Assembly (NCBI GenBank): GCA_943331295.2
Contig: CALQLA020000021.1
Location: 1-64,000 of the forward strand
Source: Bordetella parapertussis
GTDB lineage: Bacteria > Pseudomonadota > Gammaproteobacteria > Burkholderiales > Casimicrobiaceae
DNA length: 64,000 bases
Direction: 5' to 3'
Shown: in pieces, positions 53,018 through 63,315 of the stretch
Numbering within the stretch: the first letter of the stretch is position 1
How the letters are laid out: each line of letters opens with the position of its first letter
Program-made: the position numbers and the translations under genes
The notes under the pieces: model-generated
The model's input: the letters and a program-made list of their open reading frames with translations, nothing else
Databases searched by the model: none
What the model was told of the DNA's origin: nothing

Positions 53018-53719
53018 CTGCAGCCGCAATCCGCGATACGCGGCTTCGCCGCCCGCTGCGCGCTCGCTGCCGCCGCCGCGGTGCTGCTCGGCGCGTGCGT
53101 CGGCGAGGACACCACGCCCGCCGCCACCGAATACCGGATCGCCGTGCAGCGGACGATGGCGCAGTACCGGGTTCCGGGCGCCGTGGTCGCCGTCCGCGTC
53201 CCCGGCGAGGCGGAGTGGCGCGAAGGCTTCGGCGTCGGCGACGCGGAACACCGCGTGCCGATCGACCCGGACGCCTACTTCTCGATCCGCAGCCTCACGA
53301 AGTCGATGACGGTGACGCTGATCCTGCAGCTCGTCCGCGACCAGGCGATCGGGCTCGACGACCCGATCTCGCGCTACGTGCCGGGCATCCCCAACGGCGA
53401 CCGGATCACGCTGTCGCAGCTGGCCGGCATGGCATCGGGCGTGAAGAACTACACGCTGGTCGGGCCGGAGCTGCAACGGATCCGCATGTCCCGCTCACGG
53501 GCGGCGACCAGCGGGCCCAAGTACGGCCGCTACGGGCTCGGCATCGGCCAGCTCGACGGCTGGTGGGGCCACACCGGCGAGGCGCTCGGTTTCCAGGCCG
53601 CGGTGTTCCGCGAGCCGGCGTCGGGCGCCGTGATCGCGGTGCTGCTCAACTCGTCGCAGACGGACAACGTCGCGACGGAGATTTTCCAGGCGGTGGCGGG
53701 CGTCGTCGCGCGGCGCTGA
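53018..53719 (+). pseudogene. Beta-lactamase-family (serine hydrolase) lipoprotein gene with a central deletion
   Basis: The product (233 residues if translated from the CTG at 53018; no ATG/GTG/TTG precedes the signal sequence in frame) begins with a signal sequence and lipobox (AAAAAVLLGAC). The SxxK nucleophile is S92-L-T-K95, and the C-terminal HTG triad lies in WWGHTGEALGF. Class C-like enzymes of this family are about 370-400 residues and carry a YxN motif between these points. Here MASGVKNYTLV passes within about 20 unrelated residues to YGLGIGQLDGW, so roughly 120 or more residues, including YxN, are missing. The remaining sequence is in frame. This suggests a recent in-frame deletion and an inactive protein. 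The alternative, a genuine short start, is less likely. Confidence 0.8.
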
Positions 53720-53731
53720 CCCGGCGCCGCG

Positions 53732-53789
53732 CAGCCCGTAGACCGGCCGATTACGTAGCCCGGTTACGACCCGGTTGCGGCCGGCTACG
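53732..53789. repeat. Degenerate copy of the dispersed palindrome (uncertain)
   Basis: GCAGCCCGTAGACCGG and TACGTAGCCCGGTTACGACC recall the TAGCCCGG arm of the intergenic palindromes, but the arms are short and only partly paired. It lies between the beta-lactamase-like pseudogene and the 3' end of the IorB-type gene. Confidence 0.35.
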
Positions 53790-56016
53790 CCTTCTTCAGC
53801 TCGTGATTCTTGAGCGGCAGGTCGCGGATGCGTTGGCCGGTCGCCGCGAAGACGGCGTTCAGCACCGCCGGCGCCGCCACCGCGATCGTCGGCTCGCCGA
53901 CGCCGCCCCAGAACCCGCCCGACGCGACGATCACCGTCTCGACCGCCGGCATCTCGTCCAGCTTCAGCACCCGGTAGTCGTGGAAATTGGACTGCTCGAT
54001 CCGGCCGTCCTTGACCGTGCACTCGCCGAACAGCGCCGCCGACAGGCCGTAGGCGAACGAGCCCTCGACCTGCGCCTCGATCTGCTGCGGGTTGACCGCG
54101 TAGCCGGGGTCCGTCGCCGCGACGATCCGGTGCACCTTCAGCACGCCCTTGTCGCTCACCGAGACCTCGGCCACCGCGGCGACGTAGCTGCCGAAGCCCA
54201 TCGTCTGCGCGATGCCCCGGTACATGCCCTTCGGCAGCGGCTTGCCCCAGCCCGCGCGCTCGGCCGCGGCGTTGAGCACCGCGAGATGCTTCGGGCTGGT
54301 TGCCATCAGCTTGCGCCGCAGCGCCAGCGGGTCCTGCCCGGTCGCATGCGCGATCTCGTCGATGAAGCACTCGAGGTAGATCGCATTCTGGTTGAGGTTC
54401 ACGCCGCGCCAGAAGCCCGGCGGGACGTGCGGGTTGCGCATCGCGTGGTCGATCAGCAGGTTGGGAAAGCTGTAGCCGATCGACGCTTCGGGGCCCGGCG
54501 GATTGAGCCCCTGGAACACGATCGGGTCCTTGCCGTCCTTGATGTTGCCGGGCGCGATGCCGGCGAGGATCGACTGCCCCGAGATTCGCATGTGAAGCGC
54601 AGTGATGTTGCCGTCGCGGTCGAGCCCGGCCGCGAGCCGGCACTGCGTCACCGGGTGGTAGCGCCCGTGCTGCACGTCCTCCTCGCGCGACCAGATCAGC
54701 TTGATCGGCGTGCCGGGCATCGCCTTGGCGATCTCGACCACCTGCCGCACCCAGTCGTGGACGGCGCCGCGGCGGCCGAAGCCCCCGCCCAGCATCAGCT
54801 TGTAGACCTCGCACTGCGCGAGCGGCAGCCCGGCCGCCTCGGACGCGGCGGCGAGCGCCGCCTCGGCGTTCTGCGTCGGCGTCCACACCTCGCACTTCTG
54901 CGGCGTCCACACCGCCGTCGCGTTCATCGTCTCCATCGTCGCGTGGTTCTGGTGCGGGTACGAGTAGACGGCTTCGATCCGGCGCGCGGCCGCGGCCAGC
55001 GCCGCCGGCGCATCGCCGTTGGCGTTGCCCACGACGGCGTCCTTCGCGTCGAGCCCGGCCTTCAGCACCGCGGCGAACTTCGCCGACGAGGCCGCGGCAT
55101 TCGGTCCGTAGTCCCACTCGATCTTCAGCGCGTCGAGCGCGGACCTGGCGTGGTACCAGGTGTCGGCGACGACGGCGACCGCCGAGTCGCCGACCCGCAC
55201 CACCTTCTTCACGCCCCGCATCTTCAGCACCGCGGCGGCGTCGAACGACTTGACCTTGCCGCCGAACACCGGGCAGTCGCTGATCGCCGCGTTCAGCATC
55301 CCCGGCATCCGGAAATCGCTGCCGTACATCTGCGCGCCGGTGACCTTGGCGACGGTGTCGAGCCGCGCCAGCCGGCGGCCGACGAGCTTCCAGTCCTTCG
55401 GGTCCTTCAGCGCGACGGTGGCCGGCGGCTTCAGCTTGCCCGCGGCGCCGGCGACCTTGCCGTAGGTGACCGTGCGGCCCGTCGGCTTGTGCGTGATCAC
55501 GCTGGCGGCGGCGCTGCACTCGGCCGGGGGTACGCCCCAGGCGTCGGCGGCGGCCTGCACGAGCATCGCGCGCGCCGTGGCGCCGCCCTTGCGCACGTAG
55601 TCCTGCGACTCGCGGATGCCGCGGCTGCCGCCGGTGGAGAAGCTGCCCCACACGCGGTCGCGCCGCAGGTTCTCGCCGGGGGTCGGGTACTCGGTCGTGA
55701 CGCGACTCCAGTCGCAGTCGAGCTCCTCGGCGACGAGCTGGGCGAGGCCGGTCAGCGTGCCCTGGCCCATCTCGGAGCGCGCGATGCGGACGACCACGAT
55801 GTCGTCGGGCTTCACGACGACCCAGGCGTTGATCTCCGGCGCGGCGGTGCCCTGCGCGCTCGCCTCGCCGGCGAACGACACGTGGAAGCCGACGACGAGG
55901 CTGCCGGCGGCGGCAGCGGAAGCGCCGAGGAACCGGCGGCGGGTGATGGCGACCACAGGACTCTCTTCGCGCTGCGCGCTCATGTATTCGCTCTCGGGGC
56001 GGCCCTTCGTGCTCAT
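53785..56016 (-). CDS. Molybdopterin-binding subunit of a periplasmic Mo hydroxylase (isoquinoline 1-oxidoreductase beta / IorB type)
   Basis: This 743-residue protein is the catalytic Mo-cofactor subunit of a xanthine-oxidase-family enzyme. A Tat signal is seen near the N terminus (TRRRFLGASAAAAGSLVVGF), so the enzyme is predicted to be exported folded with its Fe-S partner. Visible motifs are ARSEMGQGTLTGLAQLVAEE, KLMLGGGFGRRGAVHDWV and the conserved catalytic glutamate in FWGGVGEPTIAVAAP. The two-subunit IorAB type has no FAD subunit and usually passes electrons to a cytochrome; none is nearby. ATG 56016 overlaps the IorA stop (ATGA). Substrates of this family are N-heterocycles or aldehydes; the substrate here is unknown. 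Confidence 0.92.
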   Translation of the reverse strand: MSTKGRPESEYMSAQREESPVVAITRRRFLGASAAAAGSLVVGFHVSFAGEASAQGTAAPEINAWVVVKPDDIVVVRIARSEMGQGTLTGLAQLVAEELDCDWSRVTTEYPTPGENLRRDRVWGSFSTGGSRGIRESQDYVRKGGATARAMLVQAAADAWGVPPAECSAAASVITHKPTGRTVTYGKVAGAAGKLKPPATVALKDPKDWKLVGRRLARLDTVAKVTGAQMYGSDFRMPGMLNAAISDCPVFGGKVKSFDAAAVLKMRGVKKVVRVGDSAVAVVADTWYHARSALDALKIEWDYGPNAAASSAKFAAVLKAGLDAKDAVVGNANGDAPAALAAAARRIEAVYSYPHQNHATMETMNATAVWTPQKCEVWTPTQNAEAALAAASEAAGLPLAQCEVYKLMLGGGFGRRGAVHDWVRQVVEIAKAMPGTPIKLIWSREEDVQHGRYHPVTQCRLAAGLDRDGNITALHMRISGQSILAGIAPGNIKDGKDPIVFQGLNPPGPEASIGYSFPNLLIDHAMRNPHVPPGFWRGVNLNQNAIYLECFIDEIAHATGQDPLALRRKLMATSPKHLAVLNAAAERAGWGKPLPKGMYRGIAQTMGFGSYVAAVAEVSVSDKGVLKVHRIVAATDPGYAVNPQQIEAQVEGSFAYGLSAALFGECTVKDGRIEQSNFHDYRVLKLDEMPAVETVIVASGGFWGGVGEPTIAVAAPAVLNAVFAATGQRIRDLPLKNHELKKA

Positions 56017-56516
56017 GACTTCGCTCCTTCGACGTGCTGGATCGCGAGCCCGGCGCGCGAGGCGTCGCCGCCCTGCGTGGCCACCTTGATCGCCGCGCGC
56101 ACGCGGTTGTAGGTGCCGCAGCGGCAGATGTTGGTCATCGCGGCGTCGATCTCCGCGTCGGTCGGCTTCGGCGTCGCCTGCACCAGCGCCGCGGCCGCGA
56201 GGATCATGCCCGACTGGCAGAAGCCGCACTGCGGCACGTCGAGCGCCACCCATGCCTTCTGCAGCGGATGCGAGCCGTCCGGCGACAGCCCCTCGATCGT
56301 GACGATCTTCTGCGTCGGATCGATCGTCGCCAGCGGGCGCACGCACGAGCGCACCGGGACCCCGTCGATGAGCACGGTGCAGGCGCCGCACTGCGCGATG
56401 CCGCAGCCGTACTTGGCGCCGGTGAGCAGCAGCTGCTCGCGCAGCGCCCACAACAGCGGCATTTCGGGTTCGACATCGAGGTCTACTGTCTTGCCATTGA
56501 CGTTCAGGCGTGCCAT
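56013..56516 (-). CDS. 2Fe-2S subunit of the IorAB-type Mo hydroxylase
   Basis: This 167-residue protein binds two [2Fe-2S] clusters. The plant-type cluster cysteines lie in KYGCGIAQCGACTVLIDG followed by VRSC, and the second set in PQCGFCQSG and NICRCGTYNRV. It is the small subunit of the enzyme encoded directly downstream, with which it overlaps by four bases. It lacks a signal of its own; co-export with the Tat-bearing large subunit is the usual route. The ATG at 56516 gives the canonical MARLNVNGKTVDLDVE start. Confidence 0.95.
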   Translation of the reverse strand: MARLNVNGKTVDLDVEPEMPLLWALREQLLLTGAKYGCGIAQCGACTVLIDGVPVRSCVRPLATIDPTQKIVTIEGLSPDGSHPLQKAWVALDVPQCGFCQSGMILAAAALVQATPKPTDAEIDAAMTNICRCGTYNRVRAAIKVATQGGDASRAGLAIQHVEGAKS

Positions 56517-56635
56517 CGCGTGGTTTCCTCGGAGTGGAGATTACGGGACTGAGGTACGACTGCGGCGAACCGGATTCTGGCCAGTTTTCGAGGCCGGTGC
56601 CGGGGTGGACAACGCGCCTGCCAGGCGCCGGCCGG

Positions 56636-57586
56636 TCAGGGGATGTCGGTGACGTCCCCGGCAAGGCCTTCGTGATGCGGATGCGGCACGTGCGGCGGCT
56701 GCAGGGGTGCGGCGCCGACGGGCACGGTGCGGGCCAGGAATTCGACGACCGCGTTCACGAACGCATCGTTGCGATCACCCGCGACCATGTGCGCGGCGCC
56801 GGCGACGTTCACGTACTCGGCGCGCGGGCACAGCGCCAGGAAGGCCTGCGCGCCGTCCTCGGCCAGGAGGTCGGAGGCGCCGCCGCGCACCAGCAGCACG
56901 GGCAGGCGCAGGTTGCGCGCACAGGCGGAGAGCCGGGCCTGCCGGCCGTCGAGATCGCGGCTCGCCTGCCGGTAGCGCGGGTCCCAGTGCCAGTGATACT
57001 TCCCGTCGGCGCCGAGGCGCACGTTCTTGGCGAGGCCGTCGAGCGTGCGCGGCCGCGTCCGCTGCGGCTGGTAGGAGGCGATCGCCGCCGCCACTTCGTC
57101 GAGCGAGTCGAAGCCCTCCGGCTTCTGCGCCATGAATGCCTGGATCCGGTCGACGCCCTCGGGCTCGATCCGCGGCGCGACGTCGACCAGCACCAGCGCG
57201 GTCGCGTCGACCCGGTCCTCGCCGACGGCGACGAGGCTCGTCCCGCCGCCCATCGAGGCGCCGACCAGCACCGGGCGCCGGCCGCCGTGCGCGGCGACGA
57301 CGCACTGCAGGTCCTCGACCATCACGTCCTGGCCGTAGACGCCGTCGTCCGCCCAGTCGGAATCGCCGTGGCCGCGCGCGTCGAACGCGATCACCGCGTA
57401 GCCGGCGGCGCCCAGTTCCTCGCCGGCGCGCTTCCACGCGTGCCGCGTCTGCCCGCCGCCGTGCTGCAGGATCACGAGCGGCCCCTGCGGGTCGCCCCAC
57501 GAGTCGCCTGCCAGCCGCAGGCCGCGTGCGCCCTGCCAGTAATGCATCGGTTCCGGCGTACCCGGAAGTCTTGTGCCCGCGCCCAT
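56636..57586 (-). CDS. Alpha/beta hydrolase
   Basis: This protein of about 316 residues (304 if it starts at ATG 57547, MHYWQGARGLRLAG) is an alpha/beta hydrolase without a signal peptide. The catalytic residues are in VILQHGGGQTRHAW (oxyanion), LVGASMGGGTSLVAV (nucleophile serine), the region around LLVRGGASDLL (acid) and VAGAAHMVAGD (histidine). It resembles haloperoxidase/2-hydroxymuconic-semialdehyde-hydrolase-like proteins. It lies 119 bases upstream of the iorA gene on the same strand, so it could be expressed with it. Confidence 0.88.
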   Translation of the reverse strand: MGAGTRLPGTPEPMHYWQGARGLRLAGDSWGDPQGPLVILQHGGGQTRHAWKRAGEELGAAGYAVIAFDARGHGDSDWADDGVYGQDVMVEDLQCVVAAHGGRRPVLVGASMGGGTSLVAVGEDRVDATALVLVDVAPRIEPEGVDRIQAFMAQKPEGFDSLDEVAAAIASYQPQRTRPRTLDGLAKNVRLGADGKYHWHWDPRYRQASRDLDGRQARLSACARNLRLPVLLVRGGASDLLAEDGAQAFLALCPRAEYVNVAGAAHMVAGDRNDAFVNAVVEFLARTVPVGAAPLQPPHVPHPHHEGLAGDVTDIP

Positions 57587-57761
57587 CGCATTGCTCCGTC
57601 AGGGTTTCGTGCGCGGGGGACGCGCGCCGCGCGCCTCGCCTCGCACCTCGCCCCCATGGTAACGCACGCGCGCGGCGGTCGACGCGGCGATGCAACACCG
57701 AAACCCGGGCGCATCGCCCGTCGACCCGGTGCGGCTGCCCCGTTAGGCCGGTCGGACTTGT

Positions 57762-57800
57762 GCATGACAGTAAAATATGTATCATGCTGAGAACTGTTTG
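57762..57800. promoter_or_regulatory. AT-rich island, candidate promoter/operator region
   Basis: The gap 57587-57871 between the divergent hydrolase and Mo-hydroxylase genes is GC-rich except for this stretch, which includes GACAGTAAAATATGTATCAT. It is the only clear AT-rich site and contains a possible -10 (TAAAAT), but no matching -35 can be named. An ACAGT/ACTGT inverted repeat flanks it about 21 bases apart. The function is inferred only from position and base composition. Confidence 0.35.
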
Positions 57801-57871
57801 CAGTCGCCGCAAGCGGACGCGCCGGCGCCGTTCCTGCGCTGCAGGCGCGAATCCAAGGGGAGGGAAGCGAG

Positions 57872-58739
57872 GTGAAACCGCCGCCGTTTCAGTATCACCG
57901 GCCGCAGTCGGTGCAGCAGGCGCTGCAGGTCCTGCACGGTCACGACAACGCGCGCGTCATCGCCGGCGGACAGTCGCTGATGCCGATGCTCAACATGCGG
58001 CTCGCCGCACCCGACCACCTGATCGATCTCGCCGGCATCGGAAGCCTCGCCTACATCGCCGAGCAGGGCGACACGATCGCGATCGGGGCGATGACCACGC
58101 AGCGCACGATCGAATTCTCGGAAGTGACCAGGCGCCGGTTGCCGCTGCTGGCGGAGGCGATCCTTTCCGTCGGCCACAGGCAGACGCGCAACCGCGGGAC
58201 TCTCGGCGGGAGTCTGTGCCACCTTGATCCGTCGGCCGAACTGCCCCTCGTCGCGATGGCGTTCGGCGCGACCGTGCGCGCGACTTCCGTCGCCGGCACG
58301 CGCGACATTCCAATGGCCGAATTCGCCGCTGACTTCATGACGCCGGCGATCGAGCCCGGCGAAATCGTCACCGAGGTCCGCTTCTCACCATGGCCATCGG
58401 GGCATGGCGCCGCATTCATCGAGTTCGCGCGGCGGAAAGGGGACTTCGCGGTGGTCGCCGTGGCGGCGATGCTCGCGCTCGGACCGGACGGCCGCATCGA
58501 GCGCGCGGCGCTTGCCGTCGGCGGCGTCGGGCCGGTCCCGGTCCGGGTGAGCGACGCCGAAGCGATGTTGGTCGGCAACGCGCCCGACGCCGCGCTGTTC
58601 GCGCGCGCCGCCGCGCCCTGCGCGGCGATCGAGCCGCTGACCGACCCCCACGCCCCGCCCTGGTACCGGCGCCGCGTGGCGTCGACGCTCGCGCGGCGAG
58701 CGCTGGAAACCGCCGCGCAGCGCGCGAGGGGCACGTCCC

Positions 58740-58747
<8 letters not shown>
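57872..58747 (+). CDS. FAD-binding subunit of a molybdenum hydroxylase
   Basis: This 291-residue medium subunit carries FAD and accepts electrons from the Fe-S subunit. Signatures are VIAGGQSLMPMLNMRLA, NRGTLGGSLCHLDPSAELP and EIVTEVRFSPWP. It is the first gene of a three-subunit xanthine-dehydrogenase-type operon (FAD, 2Fe-2S, Mo). Translation starts at GTG 57872 (GGAAGCGAG upstream), with family similarity beginning at residue 1. Its stop overlaps the 2Fe-2S gene by eight bases. Confidence 0.93.
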
Positions 58748-59236
<489 letters not shown>

Positions 59237-59240
<4 letters not shown>

Positions 59241-61603
59241 GCGCCGGCCCGCCCCAGCCGCGCGCCATCGGCCGCCGGATTCGCCGCACCGAGGACCCGG
59301 CGCTGCTCCGTGGCCAGGGCCGCTTCATCGACGACATCCGGATCCCCGGCACGCTGCACGCCGTGTTCGTGCGCAGCCCCCACGCGCACGCGCTGATCCG
59401 CTCGATCGACTCCGACGCCGCGCGGGCGCGGCCGGGCGTCGCGGCGGTCTACACGGCCGCCGACCTGCTGCGCGTGCTGGTGCGGATGCGGCTGCCGCTC
59501 GCGTTTCCCGAGGGAACGCTGCCCGCCGACGTGATGCCGCTGGTGCTCGCCCCGCGCGAGGTCACGTACGTCGGCGAGACCGTCGCGATGGTGATCGCGT
59601 CGTCGCGCTACCTGGCCGAGGACGCGGCCGACGACGTGTTGGTCGACTACGAGACCCTGCCGGCGGTCGTGGACCCCCGCGCCGCACTGGCGGCCGACGC
59701 GCCCAAGGCCTGCATCGAGGCGGCATCCAACCTGTTCAAGCATTTTCGCGTCGGGTACGGCGACTGCGACGGCGAATTCGCGGCAGCGAAGCACGTGTTC
59801 CGCGAGACGCTGTTCCAGCATCGCGGCGCGGGCCACCCGATGGAGGGGCGCGGCGTGCTGGCGACCGTCGACCCGGGCGCCGACACGATGACCGTCTGGT
59901 CGTCGACGCAGATGTCGCACGAGGTGCGCAACAACATCGCCGAGTTGATGGGCGTCGAGGAGGACCGCGTGCGCGTCATCGCGCCCGACGTCGGCGGCGG
60001 TTTCGGCACCAAGTTCCTGGTCTATCCGGAGGAGATCGCGGTCGCCGCCGCGGCGAAGCTGCTGCAGCGACCGGTGAAGTGGATCGAGGACCGGCGCGAG
60101 CACTTCGTGAGCGCGATCCACGAGCGCGACCAGTACTGGGAGCTCGAAGTGGCCGTCGACGGCGATGGCGTGCTGCGCGGCGTGCGCGGCCTGATGACGC
60201 ACGACCAGGGCGCGTTCGCGCCCCACAGCATCAGCGTTCCCTACAACAGCGCGAGCTCGCTGTCGGGCCCCTACATCATTCCGTCGTACGGCATCGACGT
60301 CGACGTCGTGCGCACGAACAAGGTGCCGGTGATCCCGGTGCGCGGCGCCGGATACCCCCAGGGCACGTTCGCGATCGAGCGACTGCTCGATCTCGTCGCG
60401 GCGAAGCTCGGCATCGACCGCGCCGAGGTGCGCCGGCGCAACCTGGTGCCGCCCGAGCGCATGCCTTACGCGGCAGGGCTCATCAGCCGCGCCGGCGTGC
60501 CCGTGGTCTATGACAGCGGCGACTACGAGACCTGCCAGAGGAAGGCGCTGGCGGCTGCCGGCTATGCCGACTTTCCGGCGCGGCAGGCCGCCGCGCGCCG
60601 CGATGGCCGGCTGCTCGGGCTCGGCTTCGCGCACGGTGTCAAGTGCACGGGCCGCGGCCCGTTCGAGTCCGGCACCGTCCGCGTCTCCACCACCGGCCGG
60701 GTCTCCGTCTACACCGGCGCGATGGCGATGGGTCAGGGCCTGAAGACCACGCTCGCGCAGATCTGCGCGGAGCAGCTCGGCGTCGACGTCGACGCGATCG
60801 ACGTCACCTGCGGCGACACCGCGTTCGTCTCGCTCGGCATCGGCGGCTACGGCAGCCGGCAGACGATCATCGCCGGCTCGTCGGTGCATCTTGCCGCCGG
60901 CGCGGTGCGCGAGAAGGCGCTGAAAGTCGCCGCGCAACTGCTCGCGCCGGCGACCGACTTCGTGCTGGCCGACGGCAGCGTCTGCGTCGCCGGGCACCCG
61001 GAGCGCGCGGTGTCGCTCGGCCGCATCGCCCACTCGCTGCACGGGGTCGCCGGCTACAAGTTTCCGGACGGCGTTGAGGCGGGGCTGGAAGCGACATTCC
61101 ACTTCACCGTCGACGACATGGCGTATGCGAACGCCTTCCACGTCTGCGAGGTGGAGGTGGACGCCGAGACGGGGCACGTGCAGGTCGTCCGCTACATCGC
61201 GCTGCACGACAGCGGCAAGGTGATCAGCCCGCAGATCGCCGAGGGGCAGGTGCACGGCGCCGTCGTGCACGGGATCGGCAACGCGCTGTTCGAGTGGATG
61301 GGCTACGACGAGAACGGCCAGCCGATCACCACCACGTTCGGCGACTACCTGCTCGTCACCGCGACCGAGGTGCCGAACATCGAGGTGCTCGCGCACGAGA
61401 CGCTCTCCCCGCTCAATCCGCTGGGAATGAAGGGCGTCGGCGAGGTCGGCGTGATCCCGGTCACCGCGGCGGTGATATCCGCGATCGAGAGCGCCCTGCA
61501 GCCGCTCGCCGTGCGCATCCGCGAGACGCCGCTGACGCCGGTGCGACTGCTGGAGCTCATCCTGCAGGCGCAGTCGGACCCGGCCGTCCCGCAGGCGCGC
61601 TGA
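59237..61603 (+). CDS. Molybdopterin-binding large subunit of a xanthine-dehydrogenase-type hydroxylase
   Basis: This 788-residue catalytic subunit has the fold of CoxL/XdhA large subunits. It begins IGRRIRRTEDPALLRGQGRF; other motifs are PDVGGGFGTKFLVYPEEIA, the Mo-site loop VRGAGYPQGTFAIE, GAMAMGQGLKTTLAQI and the catalytic glutamate in GVGEVGVIPV. The VRGAGYPQG loop is not the AYxCSFR loop of true CO dehydrogenase (form I), so CO oxidation is unlikely; form-II-like hydroxylases act on purines, nicotinate and other heterocycles. No Tat signal is present, so the enzyme is cytoplasmic. An ABC importer follows four bases later. Confidence 0.93.
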
Positions 61604-61606
61604 GCG

Positions 61607-62455
61607 ATGAAAGCCCGGTGGGAATGGCTGCTGATCCCCCCCCTGGTGGTGTCGTCGCTGCTGCTGCTCGTTTCGCAGTCCGTGTTCCTGCAAGGGAGCT
61701 TCCGCAAGGACCTCGGCGTTGGCCGGCTCGGCAGCGACTTTTCGCTGTTCAACTACGCGCAGGTGCTCGCCGACCCGTACTATCTCGAGACGCTCAAGCT
61801 CTCGCTCCTCGTCTCCGCCGCGGCCACCGTGCTCACGCTGCTGCTCGCGTTCCCGGTCGCCTACGTTATCGCCCGGATGCGCAGCCGCTGGTCGGTGATC
61901 CTGCTGGCGGCGGTGGTGACCTCGTCGTTCGTCACCATCGTCATCAAGGTGCTTGGCATCATCCTGATCTTCAGCAACAACGGGCCGTTCAACCGGATGA
62001 TGATGTGGATCGGCGCCTACACCGAGCCGGTCTCGATCATCGGCACGTTGCCGGGCGTGGTTATCGGACTCATGTACTACTCGTTCGGCTTCGCGGTGCT
62101 CCTCTTCTACAGCGTCGTCGTCACGGTGCCGCGCTCGGTGGAGGAAGCGGCGGAGGTCCACGGCGCCAGCCGGCTCCAGGTCTTCGCGCAGGTCGTGCTG
62201 CCGCTGGCGATGCCCGGCATCGTCGCCGGCGCGCTGATGATCTTCAACGTGAGCATGGGCGGCTTCTCGTCGACGGCGCTGATCGGCGCTGGCAAGGTGC
62301 TCACGCTGCCCGTCGTGATCCAGCGGACGATGCTGCTCGAGACGAGCCTCGGGATGGCGGCGGCGCTGGCCGCCCTGCTGCTCGTCTCGGTGCTGCTGAT
62401 CAACTTCGCCTCCGTCGCGATCGCCCGGCGCTCGCACAAGGGACTTGTGGTCTGA
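61607..62455 (+). CDS. ABC transporter permease (spermidine/putrescine-type)
   Basis: This 282-residue protein has about six transmembrane helices and the EAA loop (EEAAEVHGASRLQVFAQV, then LPLAMPGI) that contacts the ATPase. It resembles PotB/thiamine/iron-type permeases. The start at 61607 is four bases after the Mo subunit's stop. With the next permease it forms the channel of an importer likely to supply the hydroxylase's substrate, though that link rests on operon position. Confidence 0.92.
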   Translation: MKARWEWLLIPPLVVSSLLLLVSQSVFLQGSFRKDLGVGRLGSDFSLFNYAQVLADPYYLETLKLSLLVSAAATVLTLLLAFPVAYVIARMRSRWSVILLAAVVTSSFVTIVIKVLGIILIFSNNGPFNRMMMWIGAYTEPVSIIGTLPGVVIGLMYYSFGFAVLLFYSVVVTVPRSVEEAAEVHGASRLQVFAQVVLPLAMPGIVAGALMIFNVSMGGFSSTALIGAGKVLTLPVVIQRTMLLETSLGMAAALAALLLVSVLLINFASVAIARRSHKGLVV

Positions 62456-62457
62456 CG

Positions 62458-63294
62458 ATGCGCCTGCCTGCGTACAAGCTGCGGCGGCGCATCGGCAGCA
62501 TCTCGGTGCTGGCGATCGCGTACCTGTTCCTGCTCGGGCCGATCCTGTTCGTGATGATCGCGTCGTTCGACTACGGCAGCCGCGCCTACGTCGTGTTCCC
62601 GCCGGAGACATTCACGCTCGACTCCTACCGCCACATTCCCGGGCGCTACTGGAGCGCGCTGAGGACCAGCATCATGGTCGCGTGCGCCTGCGCGTTCTTC
62701 GCCACGATGATCGGCGTGCCGGCCGCGATCGGCATCGTCCGCGGAAACATGCGTGGCAAGGGGCTGCTGCTGGCGCTCTTCCGCGCGCCGCTGCAGATCC
62801 CCGGCGTGGTGTCCGGCGTCGCCTTCCTGCAAGCCTACTATGCGATCGGCAACCTGACCGGCTGGTACGCCAACGGGACGTTCGCCGGCTTTGCGATCGC
62901 GCACGTCTTCGCGGCGACGCCCTACGTGATCGGCACGCTGGTCGCGGTACTGCAGCGCTTCGACGGCGCGCTCGAGGAAGCCGCGCTGACGCTGGGGGCC
63001 TCGCGCCTCGCCACGTTCCGCCAGGTGACGCTCCCCGTGCTGCGGCCCGCGCTCTTCGCCGGGGCGCTGTACGCATTCATGCTCTCGTTCGGCGAAGTGC
63101 CGATGTCGGTGTTCCTCGCCGGGAGCAGCTACGTGACCTTTCCGGTCGAGGTGTTCAACACGATGCAGATGGACTTCGAGCCGACGGTACTCGCCGTCTC
63201 CACGCTGGTGACCCTCGCCTCGCTTGCCGTGGTCGTGCTCGTTCAATGGGCTGTAGGTCTGGGCAGTTTCGTGAAGACCGAGCCCGTCGACTAA
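62458..63294 (+). CDS. ABC transporter permease (PotC-type)
   Basis: This 278-residue second permease has six helices and an EAA loop (EEAALTLGASRLATFRQV, then LPVLRPAL). The ATG at 62458 is two bases after the stop of the first permease. It pairs with the preceding permease as in PotBC systems. Confidence 0.92.
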   Translation: MRLPAYKLRRRIGSISVLAIAYLFLLGPILFVMIASFDYGSRAYVVFPPETFTLDSYRHIPGRYWSALRTSIMVACACAFFATMIGVPAAIGIVRGNMRGKGLLLALFRAPLQIPGVVSGVAFLQAYYAIGNLTGWYANGTFAGFAIAHVFAATPYVIGTLVAVLQRFDGALEEAALTLGASRLATFRQVTLPVLRPALFAGALYAFMLSFGEVPMSVFLAGSSYVTFPVEVFNTMQMDFEPTVLAVSTLVTLASLAVVVLVQWAVGLGSFVKTEPVD

Positions 63295-63315
63295 CCGCTT
63301 TTCCTGGAGTGCGCC

